Shown here: one piece after another, positions 15,982-25,053 of the stretch
Numbering within the stretch: position 1 is the stretch's first letter
Layout of the letters: every line of letters starts with the position of its first letter
DNA from: DASYHS01 sp035998295
Lineage (GTDB): Bacteria; Pseudomonadota; Alphaproteobacteria; Azospirillales; Azospirillaceae
DNA: 64,000 bases
Reading direction: 5' to 3'
Assembly (NCBI RefSeq): GCF_035998295.1
Contig: NZ_DASYHS010000224.1
Span: 24,799-88,798, forward strand
Position numbers and translations under genes: made by a program
Notes under the pieces: model-generated
The model's database searches: none
Seen by the model: the letters and a program-made list of their open reading frames with translations, nothing else
Told to the model about the DNA's origin: nothing

Positions 15982-17148
15982 CTATGTCTTCAGAACCACC
16001 TTCATGCACTCGTCCTGTTTTTTGGAGAAGAGCTGATAGCCCAGCGGCGCCTCGTCCAGGTTCAGGCGGTGCGTGACGATGAAGCTGGGATCGATCTCCC
16101 CCTTCTCGATCCGCTCCAGCAAGGGGCGAAGATAGTGATGTACGTGAGCCTGCCCGGCCTTGATCGTCAGCGACCGGTTCACCACCGAGCCCATGGGGAA
16201 CTTGTCGACGAAGCCGCTGTAGACCCCGATCACGGAAACCGTACCGCCATTGCGGCAGGCCATGATCGCCTGGCGCAGCGCCATCGGCCGGTCCGTCTCC
16301 AGCATCATCGCCTGCTTGGCCCGGTCGTAGGCGGCGACGACCCCCAGCCCGTGAGCCTCCATGCCGACGGCATCGATGCACGCGTCGGGCCCCCGGCCGC
16401 CGGTCATCTCCTTCAGCGCTTCGTGGACGTCGGTATCCTCGTAGTCGATCGTCTCGGCGCCGCCCTGCTCGGCCATGCGGAGCCGGTAGGAAAACCGGTC
16501 GATGGCGATCACCCGCTCGGCCCCGAGCAGGAAAGCGCTGCGGATCGCGAACTGGCCGACCGGGCCGCAGCCCCAGACCGCAACCGTGTCGCCGCGCTGG
16601 ATGTTGCAGTTCTCGGCGCCCATGTAGCCCGTGGGGAAGATGTCGGACAGGAACAGCGCCTGGTCGTCCGACATCCCGTCGGGCACCTTGATCGGTCCGA
16701 CATCGGCGTAGGGGACCCGCGCGTACTCGGCCTGCCCGCCGGCGTAGCCGCCGAGCAGGTGCGAATACCCATAGATGGCCGAGGGTGAATAACCCCACAT
16801 CTTCTCGGCCATCCAGGCGTTCGGATTGGAGTTCTCGCACACCGAGTAGAGGTGGTGCTCGCAGGAGAAGCAGCTGCCGCAGGCTATCGGAAACGGCACT
16901 ACGACGCGGTCCCCGACCTTCAGGTTCCTGATCTCCTTGCCCACCTCGACGACCTCGCCCATGAATTCATGGCCGAGAATGTCCCCCTTCTGCATGGTCG
17001 GGATAAAACCGTTGTAAAGGTGCAGGTCGGAACCGCAGATGGCGGTGGACGTGATCCGGACGATCGCGTCGCGCGGGTTCAGTATCGTCGGGTCCGGAAC
17101 GTTCTCGACCCGCACGTCCGTCTTGCCCATCCAGCAAAGCGCTCTCAT
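15982..17148 (-). CDS. zinc-dependent alcohol dehydrogenase (glutathione-independent formaldehyde dehydrogenase type)
   Basis: A 388-residue medium-chain dehydrogenase. Catalytic-zinc ligands are C in ICGSDLH, the GHEFMGEV histidine and glutamate, and a later residue. The structural zinc cluster is CGSCFSCEHHLYSVC. The Rossmann motif is GCGPVGQFA near residue 190, followed by an acidic I-D for NAD binding. The insertion NPNAWMAEKMWGYSPSAIYG and the long C-terminal half match the subgroup that includes formaldehyde dismutase and glutathione-independent formaldehyde dehydrogenase. AAGGAG lies just ahead of ATG 17148. It is a single gene, converging on the terminator it shares with the repeat protein gene. 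The true substrate cannot be told. Confidence 0.85.
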   Translation of the reverse strand: MRALCWMGKTDVRVENVPDPTILNPRDAIVRITSTAICGSDLHLYNGFIPTMQKGDILGHEFMGEVVEVGKEIRNLKVGDRVVVPFPIACGSCFSCEHHLYSVCENSNPNAWMAEKMWGYSPSAIYGYSHLLGGYAGGQAEYARVPYADVGPIKVPDGMSDDQALFLSDIFPTGYMGAENCNIQRGDTVAVWGCGPVGQFAIRSAFLLGAERVIAIDRFSYRLRMAEQGGAETIDYEDTDVHEALKEMTGGRGPDACIDAVGMEAHGLGVVAAYDRAKQAMMLETDRPMALRQAIMACRNGGTVSVIGVYSGFVDKFPMGSVVNRSLTIKAGQAHVHHYLRPLLERIEKGEIDPSFIVTHRLNLDEAPLGYQLFSKKQDECMKVVLKT

Positions 17149-17673
17149 CGCCGTCTCCTTGGGAAGGTCTCGAGGTGATCCACCGGCCCCGCAGGGACAT
17201 GGGCCGGTGAATGCGGCCACGCGCAGCCGATGCCGCGGGTACTGCGCGCGGAAAGGTTTCCCGACAACAGGCGTCGTCGCCCGATCTTCCCCTCGTGCCC
17301 GATATACCCTCCGCCGGCCGGCCGACACCCGGCAGGAGGGATGGAGGATCATCCGGACAGGGGCCGGCTCATTCGTCCGGAAGAGCAGCGGCGACAGGAC
17401 GGTTCCGCCCATGGGGCGCCCAACCGAGCGCCATGCCCGCGGCGCCGAGCAGGATCGCCCCGGCTCCCAGGCGCCCGCCCCGCTCGGTGGCGCCGACAGC
17501 GAACCGAGCGGTGCGGGCATCACGATGCCGACGCAGCCCCGAAGACGCATCGCCGGAAAACGACATTCGCCGCCTGCTGGCCCGACAGGACGACGAACCA
17601 GCCGATCATCCCCAGTATCGGCATGGCCGCGGGGAGCCGGCCGCGGACGGCCGGCTCCCGGCTTCCGTTCCGG
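17149..17673. other. 525-bp gap between ilvD and the alcohol dehydrogenase gene
   Basis: No convincing gene is present. On the minus strand two overlapping short frames each hold one hydrophobic stretch: MPILGMIGWFVVLSG starting at 17624, and LGAGAILLGAAGMALGW ending at 17369. They could be the two pieces of a frameshifted small membrane protein. The hairpin at 17632-17659 ends ilvD. Confidence 0.4.
17632..17659 (-). terminator. hairpin just after ilvD
   Basis: GGGAGCCGGCC and GGCCGGCTCCC form an 11-bp perfect stem with a 6-base loop, 14 bp beyond the ilvD stop on the minus strand. No U tract is visible. Confidence 0.6.
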
Positions 17674-19527
17674 TCAGCGGCGGCGGAGCTGCTCCACGTC
17701 ACGCACCGCGCCGCGGGCGGCGCTGGTGGTCAGGGCGGCATAGGCCTGCAGCGCCACCGAGACGGGACGGTCGCGGTCGGCCGGACGCCATGCCATTTCG
17801 CCTCTGGCCTGCATCCGCTCGCGCCGGCGCGCGATCTCCGCATCGTCCAGAACGACCCGGATGGAACGGTTCGGGATGTCGATCTCGATGATGTCGCCGT
17901 CCTCGACCAGGCCGATCAGGCCACCCTCGCCCGCCTCGGGGGAAATATGGCCGATGGAGAGCCCGGCGCTGCCGCCGGAGAAGCGGCCATCGGTGATCAG
18001 GGCGCAGCTCTCCTTGAAGCCGCGCGTCTTCAGGTAGCTGGTCGGGTACAGCATCTCCTGCATGCCCGGCCCGCCCCGCGGCCCTTCGTAGCGGATCACT
18101 ACGGCGTCCCCGTGCTTGACCCGGCCGTCCAGGATGCCCGCGCACCCCTCATCCTGGCTTTCGAACACGCGCGCCGGTCCCCGGAAGGTCAGCAGGTTCG
18201 TGGCGACGCCCGCGGTCTTAACGATGCAGCCGTCCTCGGCCAGGTTGCCGTAGAGAACGGCGAGGCCGCCGTCCCGACTGAAGGCGTTCTCGACGTTGCG
18301 GATCGCCCCCTTGGAACGATCGAGATCGAGCTCCGCGTACCGCTTCTCCTGGCTGAAGGCCTGGGTGGTGCGCACGCCGCCCGGTGCCGCGCAATAGAAG
18401 CGACGCACATCCGGGTCGTCCGTCCGCAGCACGTCCAGCCGATCGATCGCCTCGCCGAGGGTCGGGGCATGGACGGTGCCTACGTGCCGGTGGATCAGCC
18501 CGGCCCGGTCCAGCTCGCCCAGGATGCCGTAGATCCCGCCGGCGCGATGCACGTCCTCCATGTAGACGTCGCCGGTGGCGGGCGCCACCTTGCACAGGTG
18601 GGGTACGCGCCGGGACAGGCGATCGATGTCCTTCATCGTGAAGGGCACCTTGCCTTCATGGGCGGCAGCCAGCAGGTGCAAGATCGTGTTGGTGGAACCG
18701 CCCATCGAGATGTCGAGCGTCATCGCGTTCTCGAAGCCGTCGAAATTCGCGATGCTGCGCGGCAGGACCGAGGCATCGTCCTGCTCGTAATGGCGCTTGG
18801 TGATCTCGACGATGCGTCGACCGGCGCCGAGGAACAGCTCCCTGCGGTCGGCATGCGTCGCCAGTACCGTGCCGTTGCCGGGAAGGCCGAGGCCGAGCGC
18901 CTCGACGAGGCAGTTCATGGAGTTCGCGGTGAACATGCCCGAGCAGGAGCCGCAGGTCGGGCAGGCCGAGCGCTCGATCTCCAGAAGTTCCTCGTCCGAG
19001 ACCTTCGGGTCCGGGCCGGCGATCATCGGATCGACGAGATCCAGGCCGCGGATCTTGCCGTCCTTGATAATCCGTCCGGCCTCCATCGGCCCGCCCGAAA
19101 CGAAGATGGTCGGAATGTTCAGGCGCAGGGCCGCCATTAGCATGCCCGGCGTGATCTTGTCGCAGTTGGAGATGCAGACCAGGGCGTCCGCGCAATGCGC
19201 ATTCACCATGTACTCGACGGCATCGGCGATCACTTCGCGCGAGGGCAGGCTGTACAGCATGCCGCTGTGGCCCATGGCAATGCCGTCGTCGACTGCGATC
19301 GTATTGAATTCCTTCGCCACGCCTCCGGATTTCTCGATCTCCCGGGCGACGAGCTGGCCCAGATCCTTCAGGTGCACGTGCCCGGGCACGAACTGCGTGA
19401 ACGAGTTGGCGACCGCGATGATCGGCTTGCCGAAGTCCGCGTCCGTCATTCCGGTCGCGCGCCACAAGCCGCGGGCACCGGCCATGTTGCGGCCATGGGT
19501 CGTCGTTCGGGAACGATAGGCGGGCAT
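17674..19527 (-). CDS. ilvD: dihydroxy-acid dehydratase
   Basis: Converts 2,3-dihydroxy-3-methyl acids to the 2-keto acids of the isoleucine, valine and leucine pathways. The 617-residue length and sequence match the long enterobacterial-type IlvD/EDD family. Iron-sulphur ligands are seen in ISNCDKITPG and CPTCGSCSGMFTANSMNCL, and the Mg-binding block AVDDGIAMGH is intact. The N terminus MPAYRSRTTTHGRNMAGARG is the standard start. It stands alone: upstream lies a divergently spaced reductase gene on the same strand 94 bp away, downstream a hairpin. A divergent ilvC lies about 5.5 kb away on the other strand. Confidence 0.95.
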   Translation of the reverse strand: MPAYRSRTTTHGRNMAGARGLWRATGMTDADFGKPIIAVANSFTQFVPGHVHLKDLGQLVAREIEKSGGVAKEFNTIAVDDGIAMGHSGMLYSLPSREVIADAVEYMVNAHCADALVCISNCDKITPGMLMAALRLNIPTIFVSGGPMEAGRIIKDGKIRGLDLVDPMIAGPDPKVSDEELLEIERSACPTCGSCSGMFTANSMNCLVEALGLGLPGNGTVLATHADRRELFLGAGRRIVEITKRHYEQDDASVLPRSIANFDGFENAMTLDISMGGSTNTILHLLAAAHEGKVPFTMKDIDRLSRRVPHLCKVAPATGDVYMEDVHRAGGIYGILGELDRAGLIHRHVGTVHAPTLGEAIDRLDVLRTDDPDVRRFYCAAPGGVRTTQAFSQEKRYAELDLDRSKGAIRNVENAFSRDGGLAVLYGNLAEDGCIVKTAGVATNLLTFRGPARVFESQDEGCAGILDGRVKHGDAVVIRYEGPRGGPGMQEMLYPTSYLKTRGFKESCALITDGRFSGGSAGLSIGHISPEAGEGGLIGLVEDGDIIEIDIPNRSIRVVLDDAEIARRRERMQARGEMAWRPADRDRPVSVALQAYAALTTSAARGAVRDVEQLRRR

Positions 19528-19621
19528 GCTTCCTCTCCTCTTACGAGTCCTAGGCCAACCACGTCTTCATCGAGCAAGTCCTAGGTCAATCCGGCACAGG
19601 GCACAAGGTCTGGTTGTCGCA

Positions 19622-20713
19622 TCACCGGGCCGCCGCGCGGCGGTGTTTTCCGGCATTCGCCACCTCGTCCAGAAAGGCGCCAACGTAGCCGTCGATCATC
19701 GCCGCCGTCAATTCGGGCCCTTCGAAGAACGAGGATTCGAAGTCCTGTCGCCCACTCATATAGGGATGAAAACGCGAAAGCTGTGCATCCAACCGGCGCT
19801 CGGCCGACGTGGCATCGGCCGGCAGATCGGTGACGGGGATCGGGACGGGAGCCCCGGTCCGCCGCACGAAGGCGTGCCGGACCGCCCCGAGGCTGGTCGG
19901 GTGGGGGGTGGTGAGATGAACGACCGCTCCGGCACGATCCAGGCGCTGCGTGGAGATCATGGCCTCGACCAGCCAGTCGATCGGCACCAGGTTGAGCGTC
20001 GCTTCGGGATCGTAACGGACGCGCAACGGGCGCTCCGCGCCGCGGACGCCCCGGCGCAGCATCTCCAGCACCCCGTAGAGGCCGAACCGCGCGCCACCCG
20101 TCGCGAAGGTCGTGCTCGGCCCGATCACGATGCTCGGCCGGAGGATGTGGAAGTCGATACCCCGCCGGGTACAAGTCTCGGCGACGAGTTGTTCGCACAG
20201 GCATTTCGAACGCTCGTAGGCATTCCGGAAGCGCCGCCCGGGATCGTGCAGCGCCTCGGGTGCCGGGCCGTCCACCAGACCCGCGGCATAGGCCGTGGAG
20301 ACGTAGACCACCCTCGCGGCGCCGAGATGCGCCGCAAGGTCGAGGACGGTCCGCGTACCTTCGACGTTCTCGGCCACCAGTTCCTCGTCCGCCGGGTCGG
20401 TGAAGCTGACATTCGCCGCGGCGTGCCAGATCTCCCCCACGCCCCGTCGTTCCAGCGCGGCCAGCGCTTCCGGGCCGAGGCCGAGCATCGGGCGCATCAC
20501 GTCCCCGGCGAAGGCGAGCGGGCGGCGCATCGGTCCGGACGCATCCCCGTCGGCCGCCGCGGCGGAGGCCAGCTGGCCGGCCAGGCGCGCGGCGGCGGCT
20601 TCATCACTCGCTGCACGAACCACCGCTGCGACCTCGCGGTCGCCGCGTTCCACCGAGAGCCGGTGGAACAGGCGGCTGCCGACGAAGCCCGTCGCTCCCG
20701 TGACGATGATCAT
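19622..20713 (-). CDS. extended SDR, thioester-reductase-like NAD(P)-binding protein
   Basis: A 363-residue extended short-chain dehydrogenase. The nucleotide loop is GATGFVGSRL at residues 6-15, and the catalytic residues are S-T in VYVSTAY and Y/K in YERSK. The blocks EIWHAAANVSF and ENVEGTRTVLDLA are typical of the male-sterility/thioester-reductase branch (NAD_binding_4), which reduces acyl-CoA or acyl-ACP thioesters to aldehydes or alcohols. There is no attached carrier or adenylation domain. It sits 94 bp upstream of ilvD on the same strand but shares no obvious pathway with it. It might serve the acyl cluster to the left. Confidence 0.75.
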   Translation of the reverse strand: MIIVTGATGFVGSRLFHRLSVERGDREVAAVVRAASDEAAAARLAGQLASAAAADGDASGPMRRPLAFAGDVMRPMLGLGPEALAALERRGVGEIWHAAANVSFTDPADEELVAENVEGTRTVLDLAAHLGAARVVYVSTAYAAGLVDGPAPEALHDPGRRFRNAYERSKCLCEQLVAETCTRRGIDFHILRPSIVIGPSTTFATGGARFGLYGVLEMLRRGVRGAERPLRVRYDPEATLNLVPIDWLVEAMISTQRLDRAGAVVHLTTPHPTSLGAVRHAFVRRTGAPVPIPVTDLPADATSAERRLDAQLSRFHPYMSGRQDFESSFFEGPELTAAMIDGYVGAFLDEVANAGKHRRAAAR

Positions 20714-21271
20714 CGATGCTCCCGGACATTACGTTCCGAGAATAGTTCATTCTTATTGTTCAAAGAACGCAATTTATCTCGCAGCTCAAAGGACCGGAAT
20801 GTCGCTTCCACGCCGCAGGGTTCATGGAATCGTACCCGGACCCGCGGGACCGGCCGGTTCGATCGTCTCGAATGTAACGAACGTTTGAGAGAGTTTTGCG
20901 AACGTTGCTTGACGAGCCAGCCGCGAATGCCGAGACTAGCGCAAACGCCCGGAAACGTGGCATTCAGAGTGTCACGACCTGCCGCGTACGCAGGTTGCAA
21001 CGATAAACGGGCGAAAGCTGCATCGGGGGGGACATGACCGGACCGCCGGTTCCGGCAACCATAGGGTTGGGATGGACGAAGGGAAACGGCCGCGACCGCT
21101 TTCCGGCATGTCATCGCGCCCGCATCCAGCCATGAACATTCCGAGCAGCTCAAGACCGCCGAACGTTGCGGCCCGCCGGGAGCAGTGCCTTTTTCACGGC
21201 CACCGCCCATGCCTTCGGCCCGGCGCATCATCCGTTCCGAACTGCCCATTTCGAGTTAAAGGGAGGAAATC
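20714..21271. other. 558-bp regulatory gap upstream of the TRAP transporter
   Basis: No coding region is supported; the open frames here are Arg-rich shadows. The left part (20720-20775) is A/T-rich and may hold the leftward promoter of the reductase gene. A pair of GAACGTT boxes and a TTGACG hexamer occur at 20879-20914 (separate entry). Confidence 0.5.
20879..20914 (+). promoter_or_regulatory. paired GAACGTT boxes next to a -35-like hexamer
   Basis: GAACGTT at 20879-20885 and again at 20900-20906 are 21 bp apart, two DNA turns. Each holds the palindrome AACGTT. TTGACG follows at 20909-20914. The arrangement suits a regulator dimer binding one face ahead of the rightward transporter promoter; no clear -10 box was found. 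Confidence 0.35.
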
Positions 21272-22246
21272 TTGTTTCTCAAGAAAGTCGCACTCGCCGG
21301 CGTGATCGGCCTCGGCCTCGCCACCACCTCGGCCATGGCCGAAGAACTGAAAGTGGGCTATTCGCTGCCCGCCACTTCGCATTACGGCGCCGCGGCGACC
21401 GCGTTCGGCGAGGAGCTGGAGCGTCTGTCGAACGGCAAGTGGACCATCCGGCAGTTTCCGGCGAACGCGCTCGGCGGTGAGCGCGAGATGGTCGAAGGCG
21501 CGCAGATCGGTACCGTCGACGTCGTGATGACCTCGACCGGCCCGGTCGGCAACTTCGTTCCCGAGACGCTGATCACGGACATTCCCTTCCTGTTCCGGGA
21601 CTACGCCCATGCCCATGCGGTGCTCGACGGCCCGATCGGGCGCGCCATCCTGGACGAGTTCCCGAAGCACGGCCTGATCGCCCTGGCCTGGGCGGAGAAC
21701 GGGTTCCGCAATCTCACCAATGATCTGCGCCCCGTTCGCACGCCGGAAGATGCCGCCGGCCTCAAGGTCCGCACCATGGAAAACCCGGTGCACATGACGG
21801 CCTTCCGCACGCTGGGCGTGCTGCCGACCCCGATGGCCTTCCCCGAGCTGTTCACCGCCCTCCAGCAGGGCACGGTGGACGGCCAGGAGAACCCGATCGG
21901 CGTGATCCTGTCGGCGAAGTTCGACCAGGTGCAGAAGTACCTGTCCCTGACCCAGCACGTCTATTCGCCCGCCCTCGTGATCCTGTCGCCCGCGGTCTGG
22001 AACGGCCTCAGCGACGAGGAGAAGGACTGGTTCAAGCAGGCCGGCAAGGCAGCCGCCCAGGCGATGCGCAAGAAGGCTTACGACGACGCGCAGAACGGCA
22101 TCGCCGAGTTGCAGAGCCGCGGCATGGAGATCGTCACCGACGTCGACCGTGCGGCGTTCGAAGCGGCCCTGGCGCCGGCGTTCGCGGAGTATGCGAAGAC
22201 CTTCGATCCGGCCAAGATCGAGGAAATCCGCAACTACCGGCCCTGA
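21272..22246 (+). CDS. dctP: TRAP transporter solute-binding protein, DctP family
   Basis: Periplasmic receptor that binds a carboxylate substrate and delivers it to the DctQM membrane unit. The 324-residue chain starts with a signal peptide (residues 1-23, cleavage after T-S-A-M-A). The mature part contains family landmarks: GTVDVVMTSTGP, the LKVRTMENPVH block with the substrate-carboxylate-binding arginine, and LQQGTVDGQENP. The start is TTG 21272, with GGGAGG 7 bases ahead. No other start keeps the signal peptide intact. A strong hairpin separates it from dctQ, which fits higher expression of the receptor. Confidence 0.92.
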   Translation: MFLKKVALAGVIGLGLATTSAMAEELKVGYSLPATSHYGAAATAFGEELERLSNGKWTIRQFPANALGGEREMVEGAQIGTVDVVMTSTGPVGNFVPETLITDIPFLFRDYAHAHAVLDGPIGRAILDEFPKHGLIALAWAENGFRNLTNDLRPVRTPEDAAGLKVRTMENPVHMTAFRTLGVLPTPMAFPELFTALQQGTVDGQENPIGVILSAKFDQVQKYLSLTQHVYSPALVILSPAVWNGLSDEEKDWFKQAGKAAAQAMRKKAYDDAQNGIAELQSRGMEIVTDVDRAAFEAALAPAFAEYAKTFDPAKIEEIRNYRP

Positions 22247-22299
22247 AGCCGGTCCGGCGCGCAGCCCGAGGGGCAGGCGCGCCGGCATCCGCCGGTATC

Positions 22300-22327
22300 C
22301 GCGCCGGTCCATTCCTGGACCGGCGCG
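22300..22327 (+). terminator. intra-operon hairpin between dctP and dctQ
   Basis: CGCGCCGGTCCA and TGGACCGGCGCG make a 12-bp perfect stem with a TTCC loop followed by TCTTTTC. It probably acts as a partial terminator or 3' stabiliser of the dctP message. Confidence 0.75.
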
Positions 22328-22367
22328 TCTTTTCGCCCGCACACCCGAATTTCCGGAGGACCGAGGC

Positions 22368-22910
22368 TTGGCCGCTGCCCTGTCGACGTTGGAACGCTTC
22401 CTCATGCGCTGGACCCTGCGCGTCGCGATGCTGCTTCTCGCGCTCATGAGCTGCGTCTCGTTCTACCAGGTCGTGACCCGGTTTCTGTTCGAGCAGCCGT
22501 CCACCTGGTCCGAGGTCGTCGCGCGCACGCTGAGCATCTGGATGGTCTATCTGGGCGTCGCGGTCGCTTTCCGCACCGGCGCCCTGATGTCCGTCGACTA
22601 CGTGATCGAAAGGCTGCGCGGCGGCGCGCGCGCGCTGCTGGTGATGATCATCTTCGGCACGTCGCTCGGCGTTCTCCTCGTCCTGGTCTGGTACGGGATC
22701 GACATGGCGCAACGCGTCCAGTTCCAGACGCTTGCTGGCGTCTACAATCCGTTCACCGGCCTGCCTCTTTCCATCTCGATCGTCTATGCCGCGGCCCCGA
22801 CGGGGGCGGCGCTCGCGATCATCGGCCTGCTCGCACGAACGGTCGAGCAGTTGCGGGAGTCCGTGGGGGCAGGCAAGGTACCGACGAACCGCGAGCTCTT
22901 CGAGATCTGA
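22368..22910 (+). CDS. dctQ: TRAP transporter small permease, DctQ family
   Basis: The small membrane subunit that links the receptor to the large permease. The 180-residue protein has four hydrophobic spans, near residues 18-38, 55-70, 90-110 and 130-155, with the family segment SWSEVVARTLSIWMVYLG-like between the first two. The start is TTG 22368 with GGAGGA 7 bases ahead; an ATG at 22404 would drop the N-terminal helix. The dctM start is 10 bp past its stop. Confidence 0.88.
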   Translation: MAAALSTLERFLMRWTLRVAMLLLALMSCVSFYQVVTRFLFEQPSTWSEVVARTLSIWMVYLGVAVAFRTGALMSVDYVIERLRGGARALLVMIIFGTSLGVLLVLVWYGIDMAQRVQFQTLAGVYNPFTGLPLSISIVYAAAPTGAALAIIGLLARTVEQLRESVGAGKVPTNRELFEI

Positions 22911-22920
22911 GGCATCACCG

Positions 22921-24195
22921 ATGACCAGCTTCATGCTCATGGCGATGGTGCTGCTGCTCGCTCTCAGCGTACCCGTCGCCGTCGCCGTCGCTGTCGCCTC
23001 GATCGGCGGCGTGGCCCTGTTCACTCAGTTGCCCCTGGTCGTCGTCGCCCAGAAGATGGTGACGTCGATCGACAGCTTCCCGCTGATGGCGATCCCCTTC
23101 TTCATCCTGGCCGGCAACCTGATGGAGGCCGGCGGCATATCCAGGCGGCTGGTGGAGTTCGCCAAATCGGTGGTCGGCGGCCTTCAGGGCGGGCTCGCCT
23201 GCTCCTGCGTGCTGACCTGCATGATCTTCGCGTCGGTGTCGGGATCGAGCGTCGCGACGACATTCGCGATCGGCGCCATCATCATCCCCGCCATGCTCGC
23301 GCACGGGTATCCGCGCGGCTTTGCCGCCTCGCTGCAGGCGACGTCGGCGGAGCTGGGCGTCATCATCCCCCCCTCCATTCCGATGATCCTCTACGGCGTT
23401 TCGGCCGAGGTCTCGATCGGCGAACTGTTCATCGCCGGCATCGGTCCGGGCATCCTGATCGGCGTCGCGCTGACGCTGTACGTCTACATCACCTGCCGGG
23501 TGAAAGGCTGGGGCCGCGAGGATCGCGAGGGCAAGCTCGGCATTCTGCCGGCAGCCAAGCATGCGAGCCTGGCGCTGCTGATGCCGGTCATCATCATCGG
23601 CGGCATCTACCAGGGCGTGTTCACGCCCACCGAGGCATCGGTCGTCGCGGTCTTCTATGCGCTGCTGGTCGGCATGGGCATCTACCGCACGATCGGTATC
23701 GCCGATCTCGGGCCGGTGCTCCGCAAATCCGTCATCTCCTCCGCCATCATCATGTTCATCATCGCCGCGGCGGGCCTGTTCAGCTTTCTGATCACCCAAG
23801 CCGGCGTGCCGGCTATTGCCGGGCAGTGGATCTCGAGCGTCATCAGTGCCGATTGGCAGTTCCTGCTGGCGGTCAACGTGTTCCTGTTCCTCGTCGGCAT
23901 GTTCATCGAAACCTCGGCGGCGATCATCGTGCTGGCGCCGATACTGGCGCCGGTCGCCATCCATTTCGGTGTCGATCCCGTTCATTTCGGCCTGATCATG
24001 ATCGTGAACCTCGCGATGGGCATGATCACGCCGCCTTTCGGCGTCAATCTCTTCGCCGCCTGCCAGGTCGGCAATATCGGGCTGGACCGTGTCATCTCCC
24101 ATCTGGTCCCGTTCGTGCTCGTGATCGTGGGCTGCCTGGCGATCATCACGTATTTCCCGTCGGTCTCCCTGTTCTTCCGGAATCTCGTCTACTGA
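22921..24195 (+). CDS. dctM: TRAP transporter large permease, DctM family
   Basis: The 424-residue ion-coupled translocation subunit with about a dozen membrane spans. Family motifs include PLMAIPFFILAGNLM near residue 57, the FASVSGSSVATTFAIG segment near 102, and MGMITPPFGVNLF near 365, the Na-binding and substrate-binding loops. ATG 22921 directly follows the dctQ stop. Together with dctP and dctQ it makes a complete Na-driven carboxylate uptake system. The substrate cannot be assigned from sequence. A GC hairpin follows its stop codon. Confidence 0.93.
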   Translation: MTSFMLMAMVLLLALSVPVAVAVAVASIGGVALFTQLPLVVVAQKMVTSIDSFPLMAIPFFILAGNLMEAGGISRRLVEFAKSVVGGLQGGLACSCVLTCMIFASVSGSSVATTFAIGAIIIPAMLAHGYPRGFAASLQATSAELGVIIPPSIPMILYGVSAEVSIGELFIAGIGPGILIGVALTLYVYITCRVKGWGREDREGKLGILPAAKHASLALLMPVIIIGGIYQGVFTPTEASVVAVFYALLVGMGIYRTIGIADLGPVLRKSVISSAIIMFIIAAAGLFSFLITQAGVPAIAGQWISSVISADWQFLLAVNVFLFLVGMFIETSAAIIVLAPILAPVAIHFGVDPVHFGLIMIVNLAMGMITPPFGVNLFAACQVGNIGLDRVISHLVPFVLVIVGCLAIITYFPSVSLFFRNLVY

Positions 24196-24198
24196 CGA

Positions 24199-24220
24199 CG
24201 GCGCGGCGTCCGCCGCGCCG
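24199..24220 (+). terminator. GC hairpin after dctM
   Basis: CGGCGCGGCG and CGCCGCGCCG are perfectly complementary, two bases apart, 4 bp beyond the dctM stop. Only a CCTT follows, so termination may need Rho. Confidence 0.5.
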
Positions 24221-24355
24221 CCTTGCCGCTGGACACCCTGCCGCTGGCGGGCTCCAGCGTGCCGGGTGCCTTGGCGCCCGGACGCGAACCATGGGCGCCT
24301 TCGCGCCCGGACGCGAATCATGTCCGCTTGGCAACCTGTCTCCGTTCATATGAAC

Positions 24356-24386
24356 TTGACATAATGGGTTGCGCAGAGAGTATGAT
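24356..24386 (+). promoter_or_regulatory. candidate sigma-70 promoter
   Basis: TTGACA at 24356-24361 and TATGAT at 24381-24386 are 19 bp apart inside an A/T-rich island. It faces the DUF3892-like gene and ilvC, about 290 bp ahead of the former. Confidence 0.5.
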
Positions 24387-24678
24387 TGTTTCTGTGAAAT
24401 TGCTGCAATAGTACTCTCTTAAGAAGGGTTCCGGCAGCGTCGCATCGGGGAGCGTGGCAACACGAAGATGCGCCGCGCCGTTCGGGCGCCTACCCGAGCG
24501 GAATCTGAAGATGCGCGCTTCGGCCCCGTGCCTCCGGCATCGGGATGCCGAAGCCCGGCAAGTCTCGTGCCGTGACTGCAAGTCAAGACGGTCGCCGTTG
24601 GAAACGACGGGCGGCACCGCTTCCGTTCGGCCAGGGATCGGGCGTGGGACGGGTCGCCCGCAGATGCGGAGAATCGAC

Positions 24679-24981
24679 ATGCAGGCTCATCGAGTGACGT
24701 GGATTGCAAGGCGCCACAGAGGCGCCGCCGCCGAAATCACCCATCTCGGCGGCAACAACTGGGTTCTGTCCAGCCGCGAAGTCGCCGCACGCATCAGAGC
24801 AGGCATGGATGCCTGCGGAGACGTCTTCATCGTCGAGGATGCCGGCGAGACCGCGCTCGTCCAGGTCGAACGCGACCGGCGAGGCGACCCGCAGCTCAAG
24901 ACCGTCGTCGGCGGCGTGCCGACCGACCATCTGCACCGGCTGCCATGCCGGTCGGCCCCTCGGGTGGAGCAGGCCAGCTGA
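24679..24981 (+). CDS. DUF3892-like small protein
   Basis: A 100-residue protein that follows the DUF3892 pattern: EITHLGGNNWVLSSREV, then IRAGMD, a strand FIVEDAGE, a TALVQVERDR strand and an LHRLPC ending. The family is small, widespread and of unknown function. The start at ATG 24679 is favoured by GGAG 7 bases upstream. ATG 24664 is possible. It precedes ilvC by 72 bp on the same strand and may share its transcript. No membrane span or signal is seen. Confidence 0.65.
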   Translation: MQAHRVTWIARRHRGAAAEITHLGGNNWVLSSREVAARIRAGMDACGDVFIVEDAGETALVQVERDRRGDPQLKTVVGGVPTDHLHRLPCRSAPRVEQAS

Positions 24982-25053
24982 CGGAATTGTAACCACGCTG
25001 AAATTTTTCACCCATGCCGGCTGCCGGCCGGCTCCAGAAGGACTGGTAGCCCC

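Larger units (their letters stand above)
24196..24678. other. 483-bp gap after the TRAP operon
   Basis: It starts with a hairpin and contains a tandem GCGCCCGGACGCGAA(C/T)CAT unit at about 24276 and 24303. Then comes an A/T-rich promoter-like stretch at 24356-24386. The rest up to 24678 reads as Arg-rich non-coding frames. No gene is supported. Confidence 0.5.

Noticed and set aside
20710..21249. 179-codon minus-strand frame in the gap upstream of dctP
   Set aside because: It has no family motif, an Arg/Ser-biased composition and no ribosome site; the region behaves as non-coding.
22915..24321. 468-codon open frame antisense to dctM, rich in Asp, His and Arg
   Set aside because: It is the mirror of hydrophobic dctM codons; low complexity and no start site.
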